A stretch of 64,000 bases of DNA from NCBI GenBank assembly GCA_905198575.1, contig CAJKDC010000003.1, positions 3,647-67,646 on the forward strand, given 5' to 3'. The notes beneath the pieces are model-generated. The model did no database searches. It was not told the DNA's origin and worked only from the letters and a program-made list of their open reading frames with translations. Below are positions 1 to 8,794 of the stretch, piece after piece; position 1 is the first letter of the stretch, and each line of letters begins with the position of its first letter. The position numbers and the translations under genes were made by a program. The stretch is from an uncultured Bacteroides sp. (lineage in GTDB: Bacteria; Bacteroidota; Bacteroidia; Bacteroidales; Bacteroidaceae).

Positions 1-1
1 G

Positions 2-913
2 AAAATATTTTTTTTATCTCAATTCAAAAAAGAAGAATACTTTCGGTTCAGTATTTCCAAGGAAGAAACTGACAATCAGGTCTATCAGTCTGTTTTCAAT
101 ATATTTCATGACATCTCGACCCTGCACCAAGAATCGCAGCGTATCGCGACATTTTTGCACGAAAGCAGTGTACACCCGCAAATTAAAAAAGGAGAATTTT
201 ATGTAGTCTATTTCAAGAAATGCCTGATTGACCATCAGGAAACAGATGCCATCGGCCTGTTTAAGTCGGAAAGCAAAGATACGTTTCTGAAAGTCCAGCA
301 GATTGGTGACTCCTTCGAAATCGAACCGGAGCGAGGAGTAAACATCAACAAACTGGATAAAGGATGCCTTATCTTCAACACTGCAGAGGAAGAAGGATAC
401 AAAATGGCCATAGTAGACAACACGAACAGAAATACAGAAGCGAAATATTGGACCAATGATTTTCTGCATATTGCTCCGTATGAGGATAATTATTTCCAAA
501 CTCAGCAGATTATGGAACTTTGTAAAAGTTTCGTAGAAGAAACCATCCAGCCGACAGAAGCTACCGGAAAGGTAGAGCAGGCAATGCTGTTAAACAAAAG
601 TCTTGAAGCTCTGAAAAAGAAGGAAATAAACATCAACCGTTTTGCAGAGGAAGTCTTTGAACAACCCGAGCGAATTGAGCATTTCAAGCAATTCAAAAAA
701 GATTATCAGAAAAAAAACAATATCACCTTACAAGACGATTTTGAAGCGACTCCGCAAGCTTTCAAAAGAAAAGGTATGGGGACAATGACCACAATCCGCC
801 TGGATAAGAATTTCGACATCAACATCCATGGTGGAGAGCAACTGATTGAGCGAGGATACGACGAAGAGAAAGGTATGTATTATTATCGCTTGTTTTTCAT
901 CGAGGAGAGGTAA
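2..913 (+). CDS. nucleoid-associated protein (NdpA/NA37-like), 5' partial
   Basis: The reading frame is open from the first bases of the window to the stop at 913, so the true start lies upstream; 303 codons are visible. The first in-frame start-like codon inside the window (TTG at 155) cuts into continuous coding sequence and is not a credible start. The protein looks like the C-terminal part of the 37-kDa nucleoid-associated family (NdpA/YejK): an acidic and basic mixed alpha/beta protein with the segments YFKKCLIDHQ, DKGCLIFN and YWTNDFLHI, and a C-terminal region of short beta strands (DINIHGGEQLIERG, YYYRLFFIEE). Family members bind DNA and sit on the nucleoid; the precise role is poorly known. 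No operon partner is visible. It is followed by about 100 bp of AT-rich spacer and a promoter for the next gene. The family assignment comes from sequence resemblance only. Confidence 0.7.
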   Translation, partial: KIFFLSQFKKEEYFRFSISKEETDNQVYQSVFNIFHDISTLHQESQRIATFLHESSVHPQIKKGEFYVVYFKKCLIDHQETDAIGLFKSESKDTFLKVQQIGDSFEIEPERGVNINKLDKGCLIFNTAEEEGYKMAIVDNTNRNTEAKYWTNDFLHIAPYEDNYFQTQQIMELCKSFVEETIQPTEATGKVEQAMLLNKSLEALKKKEININRFAEEVFEQPERIEHFKQFKKDYQKKNNITLQDDFEATPQAFKRKGMGTMTTIRLDKNFDINIHGGEQLIERGYDEEKGMYYYRLFFIEER

Positions 914-981
914 AAAACCTTCTATTTTATAGTATTAATTGTCAATCTTGCAAATAGTGACTGAAAAACCAATAATATTGG

Positions 982-989
982 TAACTTTG
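982..989 (+). promoter_or_regulatory. -7 promoter element of the phospholipase D gene
   Basis: TAACTTTG matches the Bacteroidales -7 consensus TAnnTTTG and lies 30 bp upstream of the ATG at 1019. No clear -33 TTTG sits at the expected distance. A small inverted repeat (ACCAAT/ATTGGT, 968-982) overlaps the upstream edge of the element and could be an operator, but it is short. Confidence 0.5.
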
Positions 990-1018
990 CAAGCCTGTAT
1001 CAAGCAAAAAAATTATTT

Positions 1019-2299
1019 ATGACGATATTTGACAAACGTGTTTTATTTCCCATTTTCCTGATTTTATGTATCTTAGCCATACCTGTATCCGTAAACGGAC
1101 AAGACAGTATCAGGCTTTTTACATCTACCCCTTCGGATTCCGTGGTTACACGTTATTTAAAAGAAAACAAGATAAATATTTCCGGTAACAACAAGGTCGT
1201 ATTGCTAAAAAGCGGCCGGGAAAAATTCGAGGACCTTTTTGAACACATTGAAAAAGCTCAGCACTTTATACATCTGGAATATTTTAATTTCAGAAACGAC
1301 TCCATCGCCAGAGAGCTCTTTGTACTGCTTGGCAAGAAAGCACGACAAGGTGTTAAAATCAGAGCCATGTTCGATGCATTCGGAAACCTGTCCAACAATA
1401 AGCCTCTACGGGCCAAACATATCAAACTGTTACTACAACACGATATCGAAATCGTACAGTTTGATCCGATGCGCTTTCCATACATTAATCATGCGTTCTC
1501 CAGAGACCATCAGAAAATTGTAGTAATCGACGGTAAAGTAGGCTATACCGGAGGTATGAACATTGCCAATTATTACATCAACGGTCTCCCGGAAATCGGC
1601 GCATGGCGTGACATGCATGTACGCATCGAAGGTGATGCGGTGAACGATTTACAGCGTATTTTCCTGTATATGTGGAACAGCGAAACCAAACAAAACATTG
1701 GAGGGGATGAGTTTTTTCCACTGAGTCAGCCAGGCGTAAAAACCAACGGCAATAAACAAATGGCTATCGTAAACCGTATTCCGAAAAAACAACCTAAGCT
1801 GTTACGGCATACCTACATAGAAGCCATTAATGCCGCAAAACGTAAAATACAACTTATCAATCCGTATTTTACTCCGACCCACAGTGTGGTAAAAGCACTG
1901 GAAGATGCTTTGGCACGTGGTGTCAGGGTGGAAATCATGATTCCGGGGAAATCAGACATTCCATTTACACCGGATGCAGCTTTCTATGCGGCAAACCAAC
2001 TGAGAAAGAAAGGAGCTTTTATCTATATCTATAACGGCGGATTCCATCATTCAAAAATTATGATGATAGACGAACGGTTTTGCACAGTAGGAAGCATGAA
2101 TCTGAATTCCAGAAGTTTACGCTATGACTACGAAGTAAACGCTTTTATATTCGACATGGAAACGACAGCAGAACTGGTGGATATGTTTAATGAAGACAAA
2201 AAGAACTCCACCATCCTAACCAAAGATGTATATAGAGACAAACCACTGAGAAAGCGGATTAAAGGATGGGTAGCACGATTGTTTACCCCATTCATATAA
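1019..2299 (+). CDS. phospholipase D family protein, cardiolipin synthase-like
   Basis: This 426-residue protein has the two HxKxxxxD motifs of the phospholipase D superfamily: HQKIVVID at about residues 164-171 and HSKIMMID at about 344-351, each followed by a G/S-rich turn (GYTGGMN, TVGSMNLNS). Two HKD motifs in one chain form one active site that performs phosphatidyl transfer through a phosphohistidine; the length and the pair of motifs fit a bacterial cardiolipin synthase. The N-terminus (about residues 8-27) is a hydrophobic segment ending VNGQDS, which reads as a signal peptide rather than the two membrane helices of E. coli ClsA. It is therefore probably a periplasmic or membrane-attached enzyme. 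The start at 1019 is supported by the -7 element 30 bp upstream. It appears monocistronic, and the next gene converges on it. A nuclease or another phosphatidyl transferase of the same fold cannot be excluded. Confidence 0.8.
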   Translation: MTIFDKRVLFPIFLILCILAIPVSVNGQDSIRLFTSTPSDSVVTRYLKENKINISGNNKVVLLKSGREKFEDLFEHIEKAQHFIHLEYFNFRNDSIARELFVLLGKKARQGVKIRAMFDAFGNLSNNKPLRAKHIKLLLQHDIEIVQFDPMRFPYINHAFSRDHQKIVVIDGKVGYTGGMNIANYYINGLPEIGAWRDMHVRIEGDAVNDLQRIFLYMWNSETKQNIGGDEFFPLSQPGVKTNGNKQMAIVNRIPKKQPKLLRHTYIEAINAAKRKIQLINPYFTPTHSVVKALEDALARGVRVEIMIPGKSDIPFTPDAAFYAANQLRKKGAFIYIYNGGFHHSKIMMIDERFCTVGSMNLNSRSLRYDYEVNAFIFDMETTAELVDMFNEDKKNSTILTKDVYRDKPLRKRIKGWVARLFTPFI

Positions 2300-2304
2300 A
2301 AAAT

Positions 2305-2330
2305 AGGGGCTACTCCAACGAAGTAGCCCC
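2305..2330 (-). terminator. intrinsic terminator of the mannose operon
   Basis: A perfect 9-bp stem (GGGGCTACT at 2306-2314 and AGTAGCCCC at 2322-2330) has a 7-nt loop. Read on the minus strand it is followed by a run of T (complement of the A-run at 2298-2303), the layout of a Rho-independent terminator for the minus-strand operon ending at 2366. On the plus strand there is no T-run, so it may stop the plus-strand phospholipase transcript only weakly. Confidence 0.8.
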
Positions 2331-2365
2331 ACTTATAACCAAAAATAATCAAGAAATAAACATAC

Positions 2366-3511
2366 TTATTTCAAACGGAAGGATACATACCCCAAGTAAA
2401 CCAGGCACAACAACAATAGCAACAAAGAAGTTGTCTGATTAAAAGCATCAGATAAAACTCCCATTAATGGTGTTACCAAAGCGCCTCCTGATACTCCCAT
2501 AATCATCAAGGCTGATATTTCATTATCTTGCTGCGGACGATACTGCAATGCATAGGAAAACAAAATGGAAAAGACATTGGCACAAGCCAATCCTAGAACA
2601 ACAATCATTGCCCCCAACATCCAAAGGCCATCCGCCCAAAACAATCCGAAGAAAGCAAGTACGGCAATTGCCATCGAATATTTCAGAAAGACATTTGAAG
2701 CTACTTTAGCCAAGACAAAGGCTCCAACAAAAGCTCCAATGGTTCGGGCAGAGAAATAAAGACTGGTTCCCAGACCGGCTTCACTAAGTTCCATGCCTAG
2801 TTTTTCCATTAAAATCTTTGGGATTGTAGTATTCAGACCTACGTCAATACCTACAACCAGCAATATCCCCATGAAAAGCATCAGGATATAGCTGTCTTTA
2901 AACAAAGAAAGAACTGTAGCCAAAGAAGTTTTCTTTGTACCTCCATCTTCTGTATTCCGAACAGCAAACATCAGCCAAAGTGCTGACAACAGTGTAGTTA
3001 TTGCATAAACTATAAAAATGAGTTTCCAGTTTCCCCAAACAGAAGCTGCTGCTCCTGCAATCAACGGTCCTAAGAAAGAAGAAACAGCTTTCAGAAACTG
3101 ACCTAATGTCAGGATACTGGTTATTTTATCGGAAGAAACCACACTGGCAACCATCGGATTCAATGCAACCTGAAGCATGGTATTACCAATTCCCAACAAT
3201 GCAAATGCCAATAATACAACTGTAAAGTTGTAAGCAAACAAAGGTAACAGCATAGCCAGAAAAGTAACAGCGAGTGCAGCCTCAACCGTATTTTTCTTTC
3301 CAATTTTACGCATCAGCATCCCTGTGGGCACGGAACAAACCGCAAACCACAGGAAAACCATCATTGGTATCAAATTGGCCAATGTATCAGACAAAAGAAA
3401 GTCTTTCTTTACATAATTGGTAGCAATGCCTACCACATCGACAAATCCCATTACAAAGAATCCAAAAAGCAATGGGAAAAGTGCAACTTTTGATATTGAT
3501 TTTGTTTCCAT
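2366..3511 (-). CDS. MFS sugar permease (fucose/glucose permease-like)
   Basis: This 381-residue protein has about twelve hydrophobic segments and the intracellular loop MRKIGKKN between helices 2 and 3, as in the major facilitator superfamily. The N-terminal FFVMGFVDVVGIATNY resembles the FucP/FGHS branch of sugar:proton symporters. It is the last gene of the minus-strand operon, 12 bp after the GH92 gene, and its neighbours encode mannosidases, a ROK kinase and a phosphomannose isomerase. I infer that it imports mannose (or a short mannoside) across the inner membrane as the free sugar, since the next step available is a cytoplasmic kinase. The specificity is inferred from context, not from residues. 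A strong terminator follows at 2305-2330. Confidence 0.8.
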   Translation of the reverse strand: METKSISKVALFPLLFGFFVMGFVDVVGIATNYVKKDFLLSDTLANLIPMMVFLWFAVCSVPTGMLMRKIGKKNTVEAALAVTFLAMLLPLFAYNFTVVLLAFALLGIGNTMLQVALNPMVASVVSSDKITSILTLGQFLKAVSSFLGPLIAGAAASVWGNWKLIFIVYAITTLLSALWLMFAVRNTEDGGTKKTSLATVLSLFKDSYILMLFMGILLVVGIDVGLNTTIPKILMEKLGMELSEAGLGTSLYFSARTIGAFVGAFVLAKVASNVFLKYSMAIAVLAFFGLFWADGLWMLGAMIVVLGLACANVFSILFSYALQYRPQQDNEISALMIMGVSGGALVTPLMGVLSDAFNQTTSLLLLLLCLVYLGYVSFRLK

Positions 3512-3523
3512 CTTTACCTAAAT

Positions 3524-5875
3524 TTAATAATTATCTTTAGGAGATGCTCCCATTTCAATATCCAGCTCTCCACCTTTTACTATATCGGCAAATGGGATAT
3601 GCGGGGTGTGCAGAACTTCTCCATTAAGTTTGTATTGCTGTACATAATCATTTCCAGCCGTATTATTATGAAGGTTGATAACAAATTCCTTTCCTGAATA
3701 ATAATCCGGATTCAAACGAATGGTGATCTTATCAAACAACGGAGCACCTAATGCGAAAGCCGGTTGCTTGTCGGTAAGACCCTTCACATCAAACAATCCC
3801 ATTGACGAAATTACGTACCAAGCTCCCAACTGTCCCTGATCTTCGTCCTGTCCGTAACCATAGCCATGGATACCTTCTGTTCCATAGAATTCATTCAGGA
3901 TAGCACGTACCCATTTTTGTGTAAGTGACGGACGGCCAGCTTCGTTAAACAACCATGAAATATGCAAGCATGGCTGATTACCATGATTATACAGAGTTTC
4001 CAGTCCGGCAAAAGCTCCTACTTCGGTACCACCGCTAAAGATTTTCTTCTGCGACTGTGTGAAAATACTGTCCAAACGGGCATTGAATACATCTGCGCCT
4101 ACTTTATTAACCAATGAAGTTACATCGTGTGGCACATAGAATGTATACTGCCATGAATTTCCTTCCTGGAAGCCTCTCCATACCTGCATCGGATTGAAAT
4201 TATCCACAAACTGCCCGTCAGCTTTCTTGGGATGTATGAAATTGATTTCCGGATCATACAACCGTTCCCATCCTTTCGACAAGAAGCGTAATTTGGAAGC
4301 ATTGGCAGTATCTCCCAATTGTTCGGCCCACTGAGCTACTGCCCATGAACTATAGGAATATTCCAAAGTATGCGAAGCAGAGAACATGAAAGTTTCATGA
4401 TGTCCTTCGCCTTCGTCAAGGTGAGGTACATAACCATACTTGACAAAATCGGCTGTATTGACTTTACCGGCACCAAAAGGACGGTCTTTTCCATCCAATT
4501 CATTCTTAAGACATGCTTCGTATGCCAGTTTCGTATCAAAATCACGGATTCCACACTGATAAGCACCCGCAATAATGGTACTCAACAAATTGGTTCCCAC
4601 TCCTGATACATAACGGCAGTTTGCCAGACCATCAGCCAACCAGCCGGCATCCTGATAAACGGTAAGATGACTGCTGATATAGTCGGACAAATATTCCGGA
4701 TAAGCCAAGGCCCAAAGCTGAGAAAGGTTCCATTGTGCTCCCCAGGCAGCATCGGTATTGTAAACATTATGAACCGGTTTTCCATCTTTCATAGGCAGTT
4801 GGCCTACAGTTCCATCGTTTTTAGGATAAGCACCGTTTACATCATTGGCCAATCCTCGTCCCAACAATGCATGATAAAGACCTGTATAAAATTTCACCAA
4901 ATCATCCTTTTTAGATGACTCTACACGAATCCGGCTTAAATATTCCTCCCAAGTTTTATGAGAAGCTTCCTTCACCTCATCGAAAGAGCGTTCGGCAGCT
5001 TCCTTTTCCAAGTTAATGCGTGCATTTTCTACCGAAGTATACGAAAGACCGACTTTAGCCGTGACCGTAAGAGGTTTATCGGATGCAAAAGTCAGGTATA
5101 CCCCCGAACCGACTCCTTTGGTTTCGCGCACTGAAGCTTTCACGTCCTTTCCGTTAAAAACTCCATAAGCTACAGGAGTAGCATCCACTTGTGCCGAGAA
5201 ATACAAGGGAACAGTCTGTCCCGGCTGATATTTCTTTACATACTCGGGCAATGTAATCACCCATCCTTCAATGCGACCGTCAGATGTATAAGTTACATAG
5301 GCATCTTTTATGGCACCACTTTCTCCCTGCCGGTTACCTATATCGAACAAAATATGACCTGGCTTTCCAGCTGGATAAGAAAAACGCTGATAGGCTACAC
5401 GTGGCGTTGCAGTTACTTCGGCCTTAATCTGGTAGTCATCCAAGATGACCGAATAGTAACCCGGACGGGCAATCTCGTTATCGCGGTTAAACTTTGAACG
5501 ATAACCAGTCTTGACGCTGTCTGTCGGTAATCCCGGCACAGTGCACAAATCACCGTTGGTCGGCATCAAGACGATACCTCCCACCTGAAATTCATGCAGA
5601 CAAGGGAAACCTTCAATAGACGTATCACGATAGTCGTAACCCGTAGCTTCCCATCCCCACTTATTACCGATATGGCTATTAGTAGAAGGACCTGGTTTAG
5701 CCAGACCAAACGGCAATGCACCGGGTGTAAAATGGAACCAACGGCAATGTGCCGTTCCGATACGAGGTTCCACATAGTCTGTCAGACTTACATCGGATAC
5801 AGTCTCCTGAGAAGAACTGCATGCCATGCAAAGCCATACAGACAACAAAACTGACAATTTATTTATAATAGTCAT
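3524..5875 (-). CDS. GH92 alpha-mannosidase, lipoprotein
   Basis: This 783-residue protein belongs to glycoside hydrolase family 92, calcium-dependent exo-alpha-mannosidases that invert configuration. Visible family signatures are the N-terminal YVEPRIGTAHCRW and LPFGLAKPGP, the LHEFQVGG segment, TLEYSYSSW near residue 505 (region of the family's proposed acid), and YGQDEDQGQLGAWY near residue 672 with the conserved aspartates used for base catalysis. The N-terminus (MTIINKLSVLLSVW, then a cysteine followed by SSSQ) reads as a lipoprotein signal, so the enzyme is probably anchored in the periplasm or on the surface. It is the fourth gene of the mannose operon, 30 bp after the ROK kinase gene and 12 bp before the permease. 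The second GH92 (11228-14356) shares the unusual RIGTxHxRW start of the domain, so the two are likely paralogues with different substrates. Linkage specificity cannot be read from sequence. Confidence 0.92.
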   Translation of the reverse strand: MTIINKLSVLLSVWLCMACSSSQETVSDVSLTDYVEPRIGTAHCRWFHFTPGALPFGLAKPGPSTNSHIGNKWGWEATGYDYRDTSIEGFPCLHEFQVGGIVLMPTNGDLCTVPGLPTDSVKTGYRSKFNRDNEIARPGYYSVILDDYQIKAEVTATPRVAYQRFSYPAGKPGHILFDIGNRQGESGAIKDAYVTYTSDGRIEGWVITLPEYVKKYQPGQTVPLYFSAQVDATPVAYGVFNGKDVKASVRETKGVGSGVYLTFASDKPLTVTAKVGLSYTSVENARINLEKEAAERSFDEVKEASHKTWEEYLSRIRVESSKKDDLVKFYTGLYHALLGRGLANDVNGAYPKNDGTVGQLPMKDGKPVHNVYNTDAAWGAQWNLSQLWALAYPEYLSDYISSHLTVYQDAGWLADGLANCRYVSGVGTNLLSTIIAGAYQCGIRDFDTKLAYEACLKNELDGKDRPFGAGKVNTADFVKYGYVPHLDEGEGHHETFMFSASHTLEYSYSSWAVAQWAEQLGDTANASKLRFLSKGWERLYDPEINFIHPKKADGQFVDNFNPMQVWRGFQEGNSWQYTFYVPHDVTSLVNKVGADVFNARLDSIFTQSQKKIFSGGTEVGAFAGLETLYNHGNQPCLHISWLFNEAGRPSLTQKWVRAILNEFYGTEGIHGYGYGQDEDQGQLGAWYVISSMGLFDVKGLTDKQPAFALGAPLFDKITIRLNPDYYSGKEFVINLHNNTAGNDYVQQYKLNGEVLHTPHIPFADIVKGGELDIEMGASPKDNY

Positions 5876-5905
5876 GACAATAGAGGGTCTTATAAATTTA
5901 TGAGT

Positions 5906-6994
5906 TTATTTAAGATGATTCAAAGCATACCAATAAGCTCCGAGTGAGATAGCCTTACTAGCTCCCAGTTTTGACAGGGCAACCCCCATACGTGGATAAG
6001 GATCGTAAGGTACCTGCAAATCCGTTCCCGGGACTTTTACACTATAGGATGTATCGGTAAGGAAACCAACCAGCTCTTCCGGATTCTCCAGATTGAAAGC
6101 TTTCATCTGCAAACGAGGGAAACGACGGCCATCCATCATTCCAGTCTGAGCATTCAGCTCTTTCATCAAAGCAGGAAGAATATACTTGGCAGCTCCAACT
6201 ACACCTCCACCTATTACAACCAGTCCGTCAATCATGGTGATTGCTGCTGCAATTGTGTCACCAGCCATCTCTCCCAATTCTTCGAAAGACTTGATAGCAG
6301 CCTGGGCATCTCCACGTCTTTTGCCTTCAGCAATGTCAAATATATCTTTGGGAGTAAGTTGAGTAGTATCGCCAGACAATTGTGCATATACTCTGCAGAC
6401 TGCACGGATGCTGACACTTTCTTCTACAATATACTCGGGATATTTTTTGTTGCGCAGGCACCAAAGAGAACCACCAGACTGATTATCACCGTACAATAAT
6501 TCTCCGTTTATAACTACGCCACCGCCAAATCCGGTTCCCAAAGTGATACCTATCAAATTCTGATAGCGCTTGGTACTGCCTGCTTTTTCCAAACGGTGAT
6601 TTATTTCAGGAAGCATTCCGGCAAGCGCTTCGCCATAAGCAAACAAGGCACCGTCGTTGTTAATAAATACCGGTATTCCAAAGTTTGCCTCCAAGAACGG
6701 ACCTAAAGCAACACCTCCTCTAAATGACGGAAAATTGGGAAGGTCACCGATTATTCCTGCCCTATAATCAGCAGGACCGGGAAAAGCAAAACTGATAGCT
6801 ACCGGCTTCTGAGATAACTGGCTCTCTACTTCACGGAAACCTTTTACCAAAGTAGCCAGACATGCCTCCAAATCGTGAGAAGCTGTAGGATAATGAACAG
6901 GAGTTACAATTTCCTCACCTCCACAAATAGCAGAGAACACCAAATTGGTGCCCCCCGCATCTAACGTCATAACTATACGATGATCGTCTTTCAT
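5906..6994 (-). CDS. ROK family sugar kinase, probable mannokinase
   Basis: This 362-residue protein starts with LDAGGTNLVFSA, the phosphate-binding loop of the ROK/actin-like ATPase fold, and has FPGPADY, a second INNDGALFAYGEA region with the catalytic aspartate, and GITLGTGFGGGVVINGEL. The usual ROK zinc signature (CxCGxxGCxE after GELGH) is missing; the equivalent region reads GGSLWCLRNKKYPEYIVEES. Compare the canonical ROK at 61706-62680. Substrate recognition may therefore differ. It lies between the phosphomannose isomerase gene (26 bp upstream) and the GH92 gene (30 bp downstream) in one operon, so I infer that it phosphorylates mannose to mannose-6-phosphate. An alternative is a kinase for another hexose released from mannosides. 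It is cytoplasmic, with no signal peptide. Confidence 0.82.
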   Translation of the reverse strand: MKDDHRIVMTLDAGGTNLVFSAICGGEEIVTPVHYPTASHDLEACLATLVKGFREVESQLSQKPVAISFAFPGPADYRAGIIGDLPNFPSFRGGVALGPFLEANFGIPVFINNDGALFAYGEALAGMLPEINHRLEKAGSTKRYQNLIGITLGTGFGGGVVINGELLYGDNQSGGSLWCLRNKKYPEYIVEESVSIRAVCRVYAQLSGDTTQLTPKDIFDIAEGKRRGDAQAAIKSFEELGEMAGDTIAAAITMIDGLVVIGGGVVGAAKYILPALMKELNAQTGMMDGRRFPRLQMKAFNLENPEELVGFLTDTSYSVKVPGTDLQVPYDPYPRMGVALSKLGASKAISLGAYWYALNHLK

Positions 6995-7020
6995 ATTATT
7001 AAAATAAAGTTGTAAACAAA

Positions 7021-8778
7021 TTATGATCTAAAACGTACATACGCCTTGATAGTACCGCACTGCTGTCCTTCCGATTTTCCATAAGGACGAATTGTATACT
7101 CTCCTACGGAAGCTGGAATAATGAAGGTTTCGGCATAATGTACCACAAATGGTTCGAAAGCTCCAGTAGGACTCTCTACTACGGTCTCTTCTCCTTCAAC
7201 CAAGTTGAATACATTTACACCACCATTGGTATTGTGTGATACTGTACCAGTAAACCAGTGACGACGGGTTTCGATGAATTCATTTTCGTGCAAACCTGTA
7301 CGTTCTTCTCTCCAACCATCTCCCTGTGCTACCTGTTCAACGTGATTTACCAGATATTTACGGGCAAAATCTGTCTGACGTTCCCACTGAATAACTTTTG
7401 AGCCGTGACCAATATTGATAGGACGTGGCAGACCATCCAAACCAAAACGACCCCAATCCCACAATTTAAAGGTAAAAATGCTAGGTGTAGAGCTGATTTC
7501 GAGAACCATTGCACCGGCTCCTGAACAGTGGATAGTACCACCAGGAATCAAATAATGGTCGTGCTTCTTAGCAGGCCAACGGTTTACATATTTTTCTGCA
7601 TCAAAAGGCTTTCCGGTTTCCTGTGATTCATTCAGCGCATCAATCATTTCTTTAGAGTTTACATCGGTCTTCAAGCCCAAGTAAACAGTTGCCCCTTCTT
7701 CTGCATCCAACAGATAATAACTTTCATCCTGAGTATAATAAATACCGAATGTATCACGAATATACTGAGTGGTAGGATGTACCTGCAAGCTCAAGTTTCC
7801 ACCTCCAATTGTATCGAGGAAGTCGAAACGAATCGGGAAATCCTGTCCAAAGCGAGCTTCAACCGGTCCTCCCAACAAATCGCATGTTTTGAAGAATACA
7901 AGGTTGTTAGAAGGCATTTCGAATAATACATCCTGTACCTTGAAATAAAGGCTGTTTTCTTCGGGTACACAATCGAAGCACCATCCATAATTATCTACAG
8001 AACTGTCCAAGTCGCACACATCCTTCATCCAATGTCCACCCCATGGTGCCGGGTCGAAGAAAGGAACCACACGGAATGGCTGATGGGCAGTCTTTTCAAG
8101 TCCTTTTCGGAGCGTATCTCCTGTAATCATCTTAGGCTGACCGGCAAGCGTTGTATCCAACCACAATGCAGCTACCGGCAAAAGCTGTTTTTTCAGTTTG
8201 TCGCATACATTCCAGTCAACAAAATAGCCTCTTTTATAGTGATAAGATGGAGCCTCAGCGTAGTTATCAACACCTAATCCACAAACTTCGTGTTTACGAG
8301 AGCGCATCTGAATTTCCCAACGGGGCATATCTGCATAAATCAACAAATCAGCGTCTGGAGCTACAACAGCTGCACCATGACCGTAAACAAGGACAACTCC
8401 AGAAAGACCGGCTAATTCATTGCGAAGATTCTGAAGTTTCTGGACATCCAGAAAATCGGCCATAGAGAAATTGGCTCTGAAACCAAACAGACGGTCATCA
8501 GTAATATATGGGTATGTCATCTGCTTTACTTCATCCACTGTTTTAAAGATAGCAGATGTGTTAAAAGCATGGTCTACATTCAAAGCCTTCAGTTCGCTCC
8601 AAAGTTCTTCATGATGTACTCCCTGATAACATTCTACGACAATCACGCAACAAGTTTTTCCCGCTGCAGCAGTTGAACGATTGTTGATTTCCTGACGGAT
8701 AGCATCCCATCCCTGCCAAATGTTACCTTCGACCAAGGTAGCCGGCTGTTTGTCATAATTGCTTTTTCTCATATACAT
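7021..8778 (-). CDS. long class I phosphomannose isomerase with extra N-terminal domain
   Basis: The C-terminal half (about residues 245-585) is a type I phosphomannose isomerase cupin: PWGGHW, LSLQVHP near residue 332 and GGTIHCSGAGAMVLEIS near residue 415 supply the metal and substrate ligands. It should interconvert mannose-6-phosphate and fructose-6-phosphate. Ordinary enzymes of this class are about 300-420 residues; this one has 585. The first 240 residues form a separate alpha/beta domain with VIVVECYQGVHHEELW, VVLVYGHGAAVV and DLLIYADMPRWEIQMRSRK, which resembles a nucleoside/uridine-kinase-like fold but lacks a GxxxxGK[ST] loop. Its role is unknown. An ATG two codons later (8772) is an equally plausible start. 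The gene is second in the operon, 16 bp after the glycosidase gene. A conventional PMI is encoded at 52625-53593, so this copy is probably dedicated to mannoside catabolism. Confidence 0.85.
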   Translation of the reverse strand: MYMRKSNYDKQPATLVEGNIWQGWDAIRQEINNRSTAAAGKTCCVIVVECYQGVHHEELWSELKALNVDHAFNTSAIFKTVDEVKQMTYPYITDDRLFGFRANFSMADFLDVQKLQNLRNELAGLSGVVLVYGHGAAVVAPDADLLIYADMPRWEIQMRSRKHEVCGLGVDNYAEAPSYHYKRGYFVDWNVCDKLKKQLLPVAALWLDTTLAGQPKMITGDTLRKGLEKTAHQPFRVVPFFDPAPWGGHWMKDVCDLDSSVDNYGWCFDCVPEENSLYFKVQDVLFEMPSNNLVFFKTCDLLGGPVEARFGQDFPIRFDFLDTIGGGNLSLQVHPTTQYIRDTFGIYYTQDESYYLLDAEEGATVYLGLKTDVNSKEMIDALNESQETGKPFDAEKYVNRWPAKKHDHYLIPGGTIHCSGAGAMVLEISSTPSIFTFKLWDWGRFGLDGLPRPINIGHGSKVIQWERQTDFARKYLVNHVEQVAQGDGWREERTGLHENEFIETRRHWFTGTVSHNTNGGVNVFNLVEGEETVVESPTGAFEPFVVHYAETFIIPASVGEYTIRPYGKSEGQQCGTIKAYVRFRS

Positions 8779-8794
8779 TATTTTTTCAGATTCT

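Noticed and set aside
155..160. TTG at 155 as the start of the nucleoid-associated protein
   Set aside because: The frame is open to the window edge and the upstream codons read as ordinary protein, so the gene is truncated by the window.
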